A stretch of 64,000 bases of DNA. Origin: Peromyscus leucopus (Eukaryota > Chordata > Mammalia > Rodentia > Cricetidae). Shown here one piece after another: positions 53,651 to 63,595 of this stretch. The notes below the pieces were generated by a model. It was given only the letters and a program-made list of their open reading frames with translations, was not told the DNA's origin and searched no databases. Location of the stretch: NCBI RefSeq assembly GCF_004664715.2, contig NC_051064.1, positions 109,859,740-109,923,739 of the forward strand. Reading direction: 5' to 3'. Numbering within the stretch: the first letter of the stretch is position 1; each line of letters opens with the position of its first letter. The translations under genes were made by a program, and so were the position numbers.

Positions 53651-53807
53651 TGACCCCTTTCCCACCAGTGAATCACAGTGGCCTTTTCCACATACATATG
53701 TCTGTTTCTAGAGTCTGTGCTATGTGTTACTGATCCATTTGTCTACCCTGTGTTTCTGCAGTCCATTATTATATATAACTGAAGTTTTATAATGAAAAAA
53801 AGTTGTT
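53651..53807. other. Unique spacer
   Basis: No feature recognised. Confidence 0.35.
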
Positions 53808-54035
53808 GTTTTTTTTTTTTTTTTTTTTTGAGACAGGGTTTGTGGAGACCAGGTTGATCTGGAACTCTTTATGTAGCTGAAGATGACCTTGCTCTCCCAG
53901 TCCTCCTCCTCTACACCCAAGTGTTGGAGTGTTGGCATGACAGGCATGTACCACCATGCCTGGTTTATGAGGTGCTGGGATTGAAGTCCAGGGCTGCAAG
54001 CTAGCCAAGCTCCTTCCAGCTGAGCCATCCCCAGC
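53808..54035 (-). repeat. T run, reversed B1, reversed ID piece
   Basis: T run near 53811-53829. B1 53830-53968 ends GTACCACCATGCCTGG. 53969-54035 resembles a reversed ID/B4 head (GCTGAGCCATCCCCAGC). Confidence 0.85.
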
Positions 54036-54054
54036 TGCCCACTTCCTTTCTAGT

Positions 54055-54112
54055 TTTCCTTTCTTTCTATCACTTCTCTACTTTTCTTTCTTTTTCCTTT
54101 CCTTTCTTTCCT

Positions 54113-54176
<64 letters not shown>

Positions 54177-54366
54177 TCCTTCCTTCCTTTTTTCTTCCTT
54201 CCTTCCTTCCTTCCTTCCTTCCTTCCTTCTTCCTTCCTTCCTTCCTTCCTTCCTTCCTTCCTTCCTTCTTCCTTCCTTCCTTCCTTCCTTCCTTCCCTCC
54301 CTCCCTCCTTCCCTCCCTCCCTCCATCCATTCCTCCTTTCTTTCTTTCTCTCTTTCTTTCTTTCTT
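54055..54366. repeat. Long pyrimidine tract (TTTC/TTCC/CTCC)n
   Basis: About 310 bp nearly pure pyrimidine, with separate TTTC, TTCC and CTCC domains, directly upstream of a reversed B1. Confidence 0.97.
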
Positions 54367-54500
54367 TGAGATAGGATCTCACTTTGTAACCCTGGCCAGC
54401 TAAAACTCACTATGTAGCCAGGCTGGCCTTGAACTTGTGGTGATCCTTCTACCTCATCCTCTTGAGTTTTGGGGATTCTAGGCATGTGCCACCATGCCTT
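54367..54500 (-). repeat. Reversed B1/B4
   Basis: GAGATAGGATCTCACTTTGT to GGCATGTGCCACCATGCC. Confidence 0.88.
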
Positions 54501-54775
54501 GTTATAATGAATCTTCATATGTGTGGCACAAGTCCTTAAACTTTGTGCTTTGTCAGGATTATGATTGGTTAGTTTCTTTGTGTTTTCATGTAAATTTTAG
54601 AAACCTTGTCTCAGGAAAAGAAAAAAAAGGGGTAGGGGATGTGATGTCTTGAAGTTTGTTGCTGTTTTGAGACAGGTACAGGTCTCCTATAGCTCAGGCT
54701 GGTCTTGAACTCAAGAACCTCCTGCTTTTACCCCCAAGTCCTAGGATTACAGGCATACACCACCATGCCTGGCTT
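54501..54775 (-). repeat. Unique spacer and reversed B1
   Basis: 54655-54775: TTTTGAGACAGGTACAGGTC to CAGGCATACACCACCATGCC. Confidence 0.8.
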
Positions 54776-54830
54776 CTTCAGTGCTGGAGGTCAAACCCTG
54801 AGCCTTGTTGATGCTAGGTGAGTGCTCTAC

Positions 54831-55377
54831 TGTTGTGGAATAGTCTTTTTGTACACTGTGAAGATGTGTTGTTCTCATTGGTTTAAAAAGAGCTAAATGG
54901 CCTATAGCCAGGCAGGAGGAGGTGTAGGTGGGAGAGTCAGACAGAGAGAACTCTGGTGAAGAACAAGGGCAGAGTTGCCAACCAGACGCAGAGGAAGCAG
55001 GACGTGTACAAGATGAGGTAACAAGCCATCAGCCATGTGGCAGCAAGTAAATTAATAGAAATGGGTTAATTTAAGTTATAAGAGCTAATTAGAACTGGGC
55101 AGTGGTGTGACATGCCTTTAATCTCAGCACTAGGGAGGCAGAGGCAGGTGGATCTCTGTGCTTTTAAGGCTAGCCTAGTTTACAGAGCAAGTTCTGGGAT
55201 AGCCAGGGCTACACAGAGGAAGTCCTGTCTCTAAAAACAAAAAAAGAAAACAAACAAACAAAAAAAAAGAGCTAGTTAGAAACAAGCCCAAGCTACCAGC
55301 CAATTATTTATAATTAGTAATAAGTCTCTGTGTGGTTATTTTGGAGCTGGCTGGCAGGACAGAATATTTTGCCTGCA
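54831..55377 (+). mobile_element. Solo LTR, class II (ERVK)-like, carrying a B1
   Basis: Starts TGTTGTGGAATAG and ends TTTTGCCTGCA (TG...CA). Perfect 6-bp duplications CTCTAC lie at 54825-54830 and 55378-55383 in the host ID element. Without the B1 the LTR is about 360 bp. No internal retroviral sequence is present, so it is a recombined solo LTR. Confidence 0.88.
55081..55281 (+). repeat. B1 inserted in the LTR, with target duplication
   Basis: B1 at 55095-55267 (ACATGCCTTTAATCTCAGCA). Duplication AGAGCTAATTAGAA (55081-55094) versus AGAGCTAGTTAGAA (55268-55281). Confidence 0.95.
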
Positions 55378-55424
55378 CTCTACCAACTGAGCAATATCCC
55401 CAGCTTCAGAACCTTAAATTTTTC

Positions 55425-55777
55425 CCGAAGGCTCTTGTGTTAAGACGTGGTCCTCGGCAAGTGTTGCTATTATGAGAAGGCAGAAACTTTAAGATGTTGG
55501 GCCTTGTGGAAGGAAATAATATCATCAGAGGGGTGTCTTTAGAGCAATGTTAGGACCCTGGTCCCTTCCTGTCTGTCTCATTGCTTCCCAGCCGCCAGGA
55601 GGTAAGCATCTTTGCTGGACCCCGGGTTCCCTACCACAATGCTCTGCTTCAGTACAGCCCCAAACAACAGAACCAGGAGACCATATTCTGAAAACATGAG
55701 CCAAAGGAAACCTTTACTCTTTATATGTTGATTATCTCAAGTGTTTTGTTACAGTGATGGAAAGCTGACTAACAGCA
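55425..55777 (+). mobile_element. Solo MaLR-like LTR
   Basis: Ordered blocks GATGTTGGGCCTTGTGGAAG, AACATGAGCCAAAGGAAACC, ATGTTGATTATCTCAAGTGT and a terminal TTTTGTTACAGTGATGGAAA plus GCTGACTAACA are typical of rodent MaLR LTRs (MT/ORR1 group). Confidence 0.78.
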
Positions 55778-56185
55778 CTTATATGGATGATAGTGTTCTT
55801 GCCCTCAGGGAAAGAAGGTTTTTTAAAGGCTGGTGGCTGATGAATCTTGGTTGAGATATATATGTGTGGGTAGAAAAAAACAGAACACAGCTGGCCACAC
55901 AAGACAAGAGCTGAGAGGATCTGGAGAGAGATGTTGACATACATGTCTTCTGCTAAGAAGCCTAGAGACCAGAGGACATGGCTTGGAGACAGAACACAGT
56001 GAATTGAGGAGAACCCGAACAGACCTACATGCAAGAGGGAGACTGAAGATTGGAAGGTAGATAAAGAAGAGCAACTGAAAAGGATGAAGGAACCCATGAG
56101 CTCAAGCACCACAGATCAAGGAAGGTCACATTCCAAAGGAAGATGGGGCGTTTGCTTGGTTGTGAAAGCAAGAGCCAAGGGATGA
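55778..56185. other. Unique sequence
   Basis: No repeat recognised. A 126-codon minus-strand frame has no domain and is not called. Confidence 0.4.
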
Positions 56186-56639
56186 AACCACCGGTTGGGT
56201 GTAGTAGTACATCTCATAATCCTAGCACTTAAGATGTAAAGACAGAGCCAGGTATGGTGAAGAAAGGGAGGAGGCAGAAGAAAAGGAGGAGAAAGAAGAA
56301 GGAGAAAAGAGAAAGATTGGGAGGCCAAGGCCAGCCTTGGCTACATAGTGAATTTGAGGCCAGCCTGGGCTATATGAAACCCTGTCTCAGAAAACTAAGC
56401 AAATTTAATTAATTAATTAATTAGAAAAAAGAATGGGCCCAGACGGGACTCAGTGGCATACCTCTTGAGATGGGTGGCAGGAGGGGACAGAGGCAGAGGG
56501 AGGCCCTGAGTGAGAGAGAAGATCCGGTTCAGGCAGAAGCAGAATTAGACATGATTTCATGTATCAGAGACTGAAGCTGAGCAAGAAGCATCTTCATCAC
56601 AGTCACATGTCATAGCTACTGCAAAACAAGAACTAGAAA
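56186..56639 (+). repeat. B4-like SINE remnants and unique DNA
   Basis: 56190-56400 has TAGTACATCTCATAATCCTA and a later GAGGCCAGCCTGGGCTATAT with GAAACCCTGTCTC, interrupted by purine-rich DNA. The rest is unassigned. Confidence 0.6.
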
Positions 56640-56850
56640 CCTCTCTGGACCCCAGCCAGCGAGACGGCTTAGTGTGTAAAGGTGCTTGCCACCAAGCCTG
56701 ACGACCCAGGCAGTGAAAGATGAGAAATGACTCCTGCTTTTTCCCCTGATCTAGACTTACACACAAATGAATATAAACATATGTATGAAATATATATATG
56801 TGTGTATGTATATATATCTTACACAAATTTAAATTTAATTTTAAAATGAA
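56640..56850 (+). repeat. B3 SINE
   Basis: CCAGCGAGACGGCTTAGTGT, AAGGTGCTTGCCACCAAGCC and an AT-rich tail with TATATATATG. Confidence 0.9.
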
Positions 56851-56904
56851 GAGCCAAGCTCTTTCAGTATTGTGCCCAGAATACTAGATGACCTCACACT
56901 TACA

Positions 56905-57025
56905 AAGCTTTTGATAAATGCCAGGCACGATCGTAAGCATTTTACATTCATTGAGTGATTTAATCCTCAACACGTGTGATGGGTACCATGATTTCTCATT
57001 TCATAGATGAGATAACTAAAGCACA
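56905..57025 (+). repeat. MIR element
   Basis: AATGCCAGGCACGATCGTAA, GAGTGATTTAATCCTCAACA, TTCATAGATGAGATAACTAA and AGCACAG follow the MIR consensus closely. Confidence 0.88.
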
Positions 57026-57034
57026 GGGCATCAA

Positions 57035-57535
57035 CAAAATCCTCCCTGATACATGGAGGCTGAAGCAGGAGGATTTCAAGTTCCAGGCTAGCCTGGGCAA
57101 CTTAGTGACAGCCTGTCTCAAAATAAAAAATGAAAAAGAGCTGGGGTTGGCAAGGTGTGGTGGTACACGCCTTCAGGCCCAGCATTCTGGGGGCACCAAT
57201 GGGCAGATCACTGTGAATTCAAGGCCAGCCTGGTCTACATCGAGAGTTCCGGGTCAGTTAGGGCAACATAGTGAGACCCTGTCTCAAAACAAACTGAACA
57301 AGCAAAAACCAGGGGCTGCTGGAGAAACGGCTCCATGTTTCAGAGTACTGACAGCCCCTCTAGAGGACCCGGGGTCAGTTCCCAGCACCCACACGGTGGC
57401 TCACAGCTGCCTATAACTCCAGTTCCAGGGAGTCTCATGCCCTCTTCTGACCCTTGTGGGAACTGCACACACATGGTGCACAGACATACATGCAGGCAAA
57501 ACACCCATACACATAAAATTAAATTAAGAAAATGA
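57035..57535 (+). repeat. B1-like, B1 and B2 cluster
   Basis: 57035-57130 is B1-like. 57150-57295 is B1 (GGTACACGCCTTCAGGCCCA). 57308-57530 is B2 (GGGGCTGCTGGAGAAACGG). Confidence 0.87.
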
Positions 57536-57759
57536 ACAAAAATAGCTGGGGTGCAGCCATCGTGGAGCATGCTGGTAGGAAATACTGAAGAGGGCGGGGT
57601 AGGAGGATCACAGGTATGAGACCAGCCTAGGCTATAACTTGGGCAGGAGATATATCTCGGAGTGTTTGTCCAGCATGTTCGGGTCCTGGAATTATTTATT
57701 TATTTAGGGTTTGCTTGTTTGTTTATTTTTATTTTTTTATTTTTTTGCTTTTTTTTTTT
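57536..57759. other. Spacer with B1 scrap and T-rich run
   Basis: GATCACAGGTATGAGACCAG near 57607 is a B1/B4 fragment. T-rich from about 57690. Confidence 0.5.
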
Positions 57760-58096
57760 TTTTTTTAAAGATTTATTTATTATGTGTACACTGTTTGCCT
57801 GCATGTATCCTTGCAGGCCGGAAGAGGGCACCAGATTTCATTGAAGATGGTTGTGAGCCACCATGTGGTTGCTGGGAATTCAACTCAGGACCTCTGGGAG
57901 AGCAGCCAGTGCTCTTAACCTCTGAGCCATCTCTCCAGCCTTTGTTTGTTTATTTTTGAGACAGGGTCTCTCTACAGAGCCCTGGCTGTCCTGGAACTCA
58001 CTTTGTAAACCAAGCTAACCTCACACTCACAGAGAGATCCAACTGCCTCTGACTCCCAAGTGCTGAGATTAAAAGTATGCACCACCATACCTGACC
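57760..58096 (-). repeat. Reversed B2 and reversed B1
   Basis: B2 57760-57936 ends CTGAGCCATCTCTCCAGCC. B1 57937-58096 ends GCACCACCATACCTGACC. Confidence 0.93.
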
Positions 58097-58130
58097 TTAA
58101 GGCCCTTGGTTTAATCTCCAAAACATCAAA

Positions 58131-58177
<47 letters not shown>

Positions 58178-58178
58178 A
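58097..58178. repeat. (AAAT)n microsatellite
   Basis: About 50 bp of AAAT repeats at 58128-58178. Confidence 0.96.
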
Positions 58179-58687
58179 AAAGATTACAGTGCCAGGCATT
58201 GGTGGCACACACTTTTAACAGACAAATAACAATAATTAAAAAATTGATTATAGTTCTTAATCATTTTTCTATGTTTCCTCATTCAAATATTTAAAGCTGT
58301 CCCTTCTAGATCTGAAAAATAATGGTTCTAGTCTCCAGCCCTGAGTTCTGAGTCTGTAACTACTCTCTAGGCCTTCACCAACTGATATTCAGGCCTGTTA
58401 CTTCTTGGCTCAGATTCTTCTGTTGTTCCTTGCCACTTACACAGCCCCTAATCTGAATTTGCTTTTTCATGACCTGCTCAGGACATGCCCCTTACCTCAT
58501 CACTCAACACACCATTTTGCCTCCCGGTGTGTGTGTCAGGACTCTGACTTGCCAGAAACAGAATCTACTCAGGCTCATGAGGGCAGAAATAGCACTTGTT
58601 ACAGGTTGTTAAACAGTTCAAAGAACTATCAGAAGGCAGGGCAGTACAAACTCAATTCCAAATATCACTCCTAGGTACATGGTTCTC
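58179..58687. other. Unique sequence
   Basis: Truncated B1 head at 58190-58215 (GCCAGGCATTGGTGGCACAC). The rest has no recognised gene or repeat. Confidence 0.45.
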
Positions 58688-59048
58688 TGTAGATGGAAGT
58701 TTCTGTCCTGCCAGCCAGCTCCCAAAAAACCACACAGAGACTTATTATTAATTATAAATGATCAGTCGATAGCTTAGGCTTGTTACTAACCAGCTCTTAC
58801 AACTTAAATTAACCCATATTTATTAATTCATGTGCTGCCACATAGCTCATGGATTGTTACCTCATTTTCCACATGTCCTGCTCCCTCTGCATCTGGCTGG
58901 TGACTCTGCCTTGCTTCTTCCCAGAGCTGTCTTTTTGTCCACATGTCCCACCTAAGCTCTACCTGCCTAGGTATTGGCCATTTAGCCCTTTGTTAAACCA
59001 ACCCGAGTGATAAATCTTTACAGTGTACAAAAGGATTATTCCACAGCA
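58688..59048 (-). mobile_element. Solo LTR, class II (ERVK)-like, reverse
   Basis: The reverse complement is collinear over its full length with the LTR at 54831-55377 without its B1. The plus strand starts TGTAGATGG and ends TTCCACAGCA. Flanking 6-mers GTTCTC (58682-58687) and GTCCTC (59049-59054) match at 5 of 6, consistent with an aged duplication. Confidence 0.85.
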
Positions 59049-59431
59049 GTCCTCCACACTGTAGAGGACCACCTGAGGACATGCCGACCCCGTCATCATC
59101 ATAACACAACATCAAAAGCATCAAGACCTCAACTTCAACAACAATGACCCCACAAGTGTCAATGTCACACCTGCACAGGGACTCAGGCTTGCAGCCGGTA
59201 CTGATTCCCAGACAGACATGGTTCTATTACAGCAGCATCAGAAAGCTATGGACTGTTCCAGTGCCCGACTCCTTGTGTGGTTCCCTCTGGAACAATAGTT
59301 CAGGGTGAGGGCGTCTAATTGGCAGAGCCTCTGTCATGGGCATGCAATGTCTCTGTGCTGTAAAGGAAGCTGGGAACTGGAATTCCAGCTTCTACCTTGG
59401 GAAGGAAGGCTCTCCTTATATACAGGAAGAC
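59049..59431. other. Unique sequence
   Basis: No feature recognised. Confidence 0.4.
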
Positions 59432-60004
59432 CACTGGGGGCTGGAAGACCACGTAACTCAGTTGAACAGTACTTGCCAACCATGTCCAAGGTCCTGGGTT
59501 TGGTCCTCTGCACCAAAACAAAGGCAGCCTTTCAGTCTCAGTGAACTGAAATTCACTTTCTAAGGCATCTTGAAGAATCCACTCTTCCAGGAATCCTCCC
59601 CTGACTTCCACCATACCCACCCCTGCCTGGGTTGGGTGATATGTCACCCTAGGGTCCCACAGACCTCCACAGCTCTGGTCAGAGTATGCACACCTCTTGG
59701 GTGTGCTGGGTATGAGGAACACATGAAGTGAGTTTGTGGATGTGTCTGGCATCCGCGGACCCATCTTTACTTGCACTTCAGTGCTCCACACAGTCTTGTC
59801 TTCTTTCCATTTTAGGACACAGTTCACGTGCTTTTGAAAATGTGCTTATTTAATTCATGTTTCAGTGAATTAAAACTATTTTTTTGTTTGTTTTAAATTT
59901 TGTTTTCTGAGACAGAGTTTGTCTGGATAGCCCTGGCTATCCTGGAACTCATGAATTCAAATAATTTTTAAAGAAGTTTAATTAACTACTCACTGTTTGC
60001 CAGG
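59432..60004. other. ID-like fragment and unique DNA
   Basis: 59432-59520 has CTCAGTTGAACAGTACTTGC and GGTCCTGGGTTTGGTCCTC. 59905-59955 is a reversed B1 scrap (TCTGAGACAGAGTTTGTC). The rest has no recognised feature. Confidence 0.5.
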
Positions 60005-60374
60005 CAGAGTGACATGTGCTTGTAATCCCAGAATTTGGGGAGGTGGAGGCAGGTGGATCGGGAGTTCAAGGTCTTCCTAAGTCTACATCCTGAGCTTGGA
60101 ACCAGCCTGGAATATATAATAACCCTGTCTCAAAAACAAAAGGAAAACAAAAACAACCAATAATACAGAATCACATGTCCGTGGCACACCCATGCAAAGC
60201 CACTCCAGGACTTTGACTAATCTTTAAAAAGCAGAGTGTAAGCATGAGTAGGTCAATAGTGAAATATTCCAGGAGCCTAGAGAGAATGGTAGCCAGTTTT
60301 ATCACTTTATCTGTTCATATGTGTTCCCCCTTCTTCGATAAAAAAAAGACTGCATCCCCCACCCATCCCTAATC
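60005..60374 (+). repeat. B1 SINE and unique spacer
   Basis: B1 60005-60140: GACATGTGCTTGTAATCCCA to TAACCCTGTCTCAAAAACAA. 60141-60374 unassigned. Confidence 0.8.
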
Positions 60375-60790
60375 TCTTTGGTCTCCCTCTGTAGCACAGG
60401 CTGGCCTTGAACTCTCCATCCTCTTGTCTCAGCTTTCCAAGTGCTGAGATCACAAGTATGTATAGTGGGTAGCCATTCCAGCTTTGATCTCGAAGTTCCA
60501 ACTCTCACTGAGGCTTCGGTAACTGTCATGCCTACAAGGCGGGGCCAAGAGAGGACCCTGAAGACCCGAGATCCGGATGCACCTGCTCTCTTGGTTCCTG
60601 GACCCTGGACGCTGGAGGCAGACCAAGCAGAGTTCTCCAGAGAACACCACCGGACTGTGCTACACCTCTCCCAGACCCTGTTACCTATCCCTTCATTTGT
60701 AAGTTACCCCACAAAATAAACCTCCCTTTTAACTACGTGGAGCTGCCTTAATAATTTCACCATTAGGTATGTGCCACCACAGCTGGCTTA
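60375..60790 (-). repeat. Reversed B1 split by an LTR
   Basis: Left part: GTAGCACAGGCTGGCCTTGA to GAGATCACAAGTATG (to about 60460). Right part: GGTATGTGCCACCACAGCTG from about 60767. Confidence 0.82.
60459..60764 (+). mobile_element. Short LTR-like element inside the B1
   Basis: About 300 bp of non-SINE sequence interrupts a B1 exactly between CAAGTATG and GGTATG. It starts near TGTATAGTGGG and ends near ATAATTTCACCA. It carries an AAAATAAACCTCCC polyadenylation-type site about 40 bp from its end. This is typical solo-LTR layout. Exact ends are uncertain by a few bases and the family is unidentified. Confidence 0.65.
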
Positions 60791-60839
60791 TAGCCAGCTT
60801 TTCCTTTTAGGACTTGCTCAGCTTTATTGTTCCGATAAG

Positions 60840-61255
60840 ACTGACCTCAGAGTGACCTCAGGCTGGCCGGGTTGGCCAGAGCATTCCACCACCTTGAACA
60901 CAGTCATTGGCCCAGAGGTAGACACATAATCCAGGTCTGACCAATGAATGAAACGCTGAGATTCCTGGCTCAGCTTCAGGAAAAGCAATGCCTCAGAAGC
61001 TTACCATGCTTGTGGGACTTAAGGTTGGGTGTAGGGCCTGTGCTGGAGCTCTTGGTAGCCATCTTTGGAGCTTTCTGGAGAAGGCCCACTTCAGAACAAA
61101 GCCAACACCAAAGAAAGCCGAGAGAAGAGTTAGAGCCCTCTAGAAGGGTGCTAGAAGCCCAGCTGAGCTTGAAGTCAGAATTGCCCTAGGTTTCCCTCTA
61201 TATAAACTATTGCTTAAGCTAATTTAAGTTAGGTTTCTGTTAGATTAAATCACTA
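60840..61255 (+). repeat. Ancient mammalian LTR-like element
   Basis: Scattered matches to an old element I know from other mammals: TCTGACCAATGAATGAAACG, TGGTAGCCATCTTTGGAGC, AAGCCAACACCAAAGAAAGC and a 3' end ATTGCTTAAGCTAATTTAAG. Family name uncertain. Confidence 0.5.
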
Positions 61256-61854
61256 ACGGTGACTTTTTTTTTCAGTTTCAAAAGTCACATGAGAAAACAG
61301 CAGCCAAGCATGTACACACACCTTTAGTCTTAGCAATCTGAAGGTTGAGGCAGGAGGATGGAGAGCTTTAGGCCAACCTAGGCTACAGAATGAGGCACTG
61401 TCTCAATAACCTAAAGAGTGGGAGGGGGAAGGGAGGGAAGAGGAAGGAGAGAAAGGAGAGGAGGAGAGAAGTGGGGTAGCACAGAGCTCTACTCAGCTCT
61501 TGGGCACTTGCTAAGTAGGTCTGGGTAGACGTGCGTTCTCCACATGTGTACAGTTTTAAACTTTTGACCACGCTTTTTCAAAAAAAAAAAAGCCAATCAT
61601 TTACATTCAAACCATGTAATTGGTTATTTAAAGAACAATAAAAACAGTTTGCTTACTCACCTAAACAAATTTATTTATTTCCTAATTATGTTATGTCATT
61701 TTAGAAAATTTGAAAAATACCAAACTATTGTAAAGAAGGAAATTAGAAGCATCTGTGAGCGGCCAGCTTCGGCTTCTTCAGAGGATTCCTTCTGCTCTGT
61801 CTTTGGTTGCTCTTCACGGCGTTTTTCTGTTTGTGTATTTGGGTTTTTTGTTGT
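61256..61854. repeat. B1 fragment and unique DNA
   Basis: 61300-61415 is B1-like (TGTACACACACCTTTAGTCT to GAGGCACTGTCTC), with a purine-rich tail to about 61475. 61480-61854 has no recognised feature. Confidence 0.6.
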
Positions 61855-62145
61855 TTTGTTTTGTTTTTTTTCAAGACATTGTTTCTCTGTGTAGTTTTGG
61901 AGCCTGTCCTGGATCTTGCTCTGTAGACCAGGCTGGACTCAAAGTCACAGAGATCCACCTGCCTCTGCCTCCAGAGTGCTGGAACTAAAGGTATGCGCCA
62001 CCACTGCCCGGTTGTGTACTTGTTTTTTTGATGGGGTCTTTCTATGTAGCCCTGGCTGTCCTGGAACTAAGATCAACAATCTGGCTTCAACCTTGGAGGG
62101 CTTCCTGCCTCAGCCTTATGCTGGGATTACAGAAATGTGCCACCA
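61855..62145 (-). repeat. Two reversed B1s
   Basis: 61855-62012: CAAGACATTGTTTCTCTGTG to GTATGCGCCACCACTGCCCG. 62025-62145: a shorter reversed B1/B4 (CTATGTAGCCCTGGCTGTCC). Confidence 0.92.
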
Positions 62146-62154
62146 CCATCAACT

Positions 62155-62527
62155 CTGTGTGTCTGGTGTGAGTGTCTGTGTGTATTTATTTATGTGTCTA
62201 TGCATGTGCAGGTGGGTGCCTGAAGAGGCCAGGAGAGGGCATTGGGTGCCCTGGAGCTGGAGTTAACAGGCAGTTGTGAACTGCCCAATATGGGCACTGG
62301 GAACCAAACTCTCGTCCTCTGCAAGAGCAGCAAGAAATCAGCAGTGGTGGCGCACACCTTTTATCCCAGCACTCGGGAGGCAGAAGCAGGTGGATCTCTG
62401 AGTTCAAGGCCAGCCTAGTCTACAAAGTGAGTTACAGGATGGCTAGGGCTGTAACACAGAGAAACCCTGTCTCAACCCCCCCCCCCAAAGCAGCAAGAAT
62501 CTGAACCACTGAGCATTCATCTAGCCC
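62155..62527 (-). repeat. Reversed B2 split by a B1
   Basis: CCCTGGAGCTGGAGTTAACA and CGTCCTCTGCAAGAGCAGCA lie left of the B1. GAACCACTGAGCATTCATCT with AGCCCCCC lies right of it. Confidence 0.93.
62326..62499 (+). repeat. B1 inside the B2, with target duplication
   Basis: B1 starts at about 62337 (TCAGCAGTGGTGGCGCACAC) and ends CCCTGTCTC plus a C13 run. Duplication AGCAGCAAGAA lies at 62326-62336 and 62489-62499. Confidence 0.96.
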
Positions 62528-62529
62528 CC

Positions 62530-62728
62530 CTTTTTGTGTTTTTGTTTTTTTAATTTTATGTGTGTGTGTTGTTGTTTTGCCTGCATATATATCTGTGTGA
62601 GGGTGTGGGATCCCCTGGAACTGGAGTTACAGACAGTTGTGAGCTGCCATGTGGGTGCTGGGAATTGAACCCTGGTCCCCTGGAAGAACAGCCACTGCTC
62701 TTAACCACTGAACCATCTCTCCAGCCCC
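62530..62728 (-). repeat. Reversed B2 SINE
   Basis: CCCTGGAACTGGAGTTACAG, GCTGGGAATTGAACCCTGGT and CTGAACCATCTCTCCAGCCC. Confidence 0.95.
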
Positions 62729-62902
62729 TGTTTTGTATTTTTTAGTCACTATTCTTTAATTCCTATAGAAATGCTATGAGATTAGTGTCAATATTGTTCC
62801 ATTTTACAGAGGAGAAAATAAATACTTTGACCAGAAAAGGGGCTTGTTCAAATTCATAGCTACTAACAGATATATGTGTATATATCTATATAAATGTATA
62901 TG

Positions 62903-62962
<60 letters not shown>
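62729..62962. repeat. MIR fragment and (TA)n
   Basis: 62755-62860 is MIR-like (TCCATTTTACAGAGGAGAAA). An alternating TATA/TATG tract runs at about 62868-62960. Confidence 0.8.
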
Positions 62963-63345
62963 GTGTATATAATTTTGATGAAAATTTTCAAATCCAGTTG
63001 GACAAGGGCAGTGCATGCCTTTAATCCCAGCACTCAGGAGGCAGAGGCAGGCAGCTCTCTGAGTTCAAGGCCAGCTTAGTCCTTAGAGCCAGTTCTGAGA
63101 CAGCCAGGGCTACACAGAGAAACCCTGTTTTGAAAAACAAACAAAACAAAATAAAGAATGATCTTGAACCTGCTGTCTCCACCTTCCAGGTACTGAGATT
63201 CTATGAGCATGTACGACCACACCCAGCTGTTGTTTGTTTTTAGACAGGGCTAAGCTGGCTAGGAACTCACAGCAATCCTCCTGCTTCAGTCTCTTCGACT
63301 ACTAGGATTAGTCGAAGGCACCACGTACAACTGAGGATTTCTGTA
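62963..63345. repeat. B1 (+) and two reversed B1 fragments
   Basis: 63003-63140: GCATGCCTTTAATCCCAGCA to GAAACCCTGTTTTG. 63155-63225 and 63235-63335 are old minus-strand fragments (TTTTTAGACAGGGCTAAG). Confidence 0.8.
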
Positions 63346-63427
63346 AAACATTGTGAATGACTGAAAAATCTTAGCATACTTGTTCTGACCAGTCCTCTAG
63401 TATGTGAAGATGCCCTATTAATTGTCC

Positions 63428-63595
63428 ATGTTGAATTCCCAGAAGTATGCTTACAGGCTCACAGAGGCCCTCCTGACACAGGCTGCCACCCTTTCTTCAA
63501 AGGACTCGTCCTTGGTACAGACCCAGGAGCAGCAGGGTGCCCAGGCCCCGATAGCCTTGGCCGCCCTCACCACTGCACCCGCTGTTCTGGAGTAA
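63428..63595 (+). other. 55-codon open frame, unassigned
   Basis: An in-frame ATG at 63428 follows a TAA and opens 55 codons to TAA at 63593. TTCCCAG at 63436-63442 could be a splice acceptor, in which case the frame from AAG (63443) would be a short terminal coding exon. Composition (Leu/Ala/Thr/Gln-rich) is plausible for protein and it is not SINE-derived. An opposing 66-codon minus-strand frame overlaps. No domain or homologue recognised; chance remains the likeliest explanation. Confidence 0.15.

Larger units (their letters stand above)
54776..55410 (-). repeat. ID SINE, reverse, split by a solo LTR
   Basis: The left part (54781-54830) has CTGGAGGTCAAACCCTGAGC and GGTGAGTGCTCTAC. The right part (55378-55405) CTCTACCAACTGAGCAATAT with CCCCAGC completes the reversed ID head. 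Confidence 0.88.
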
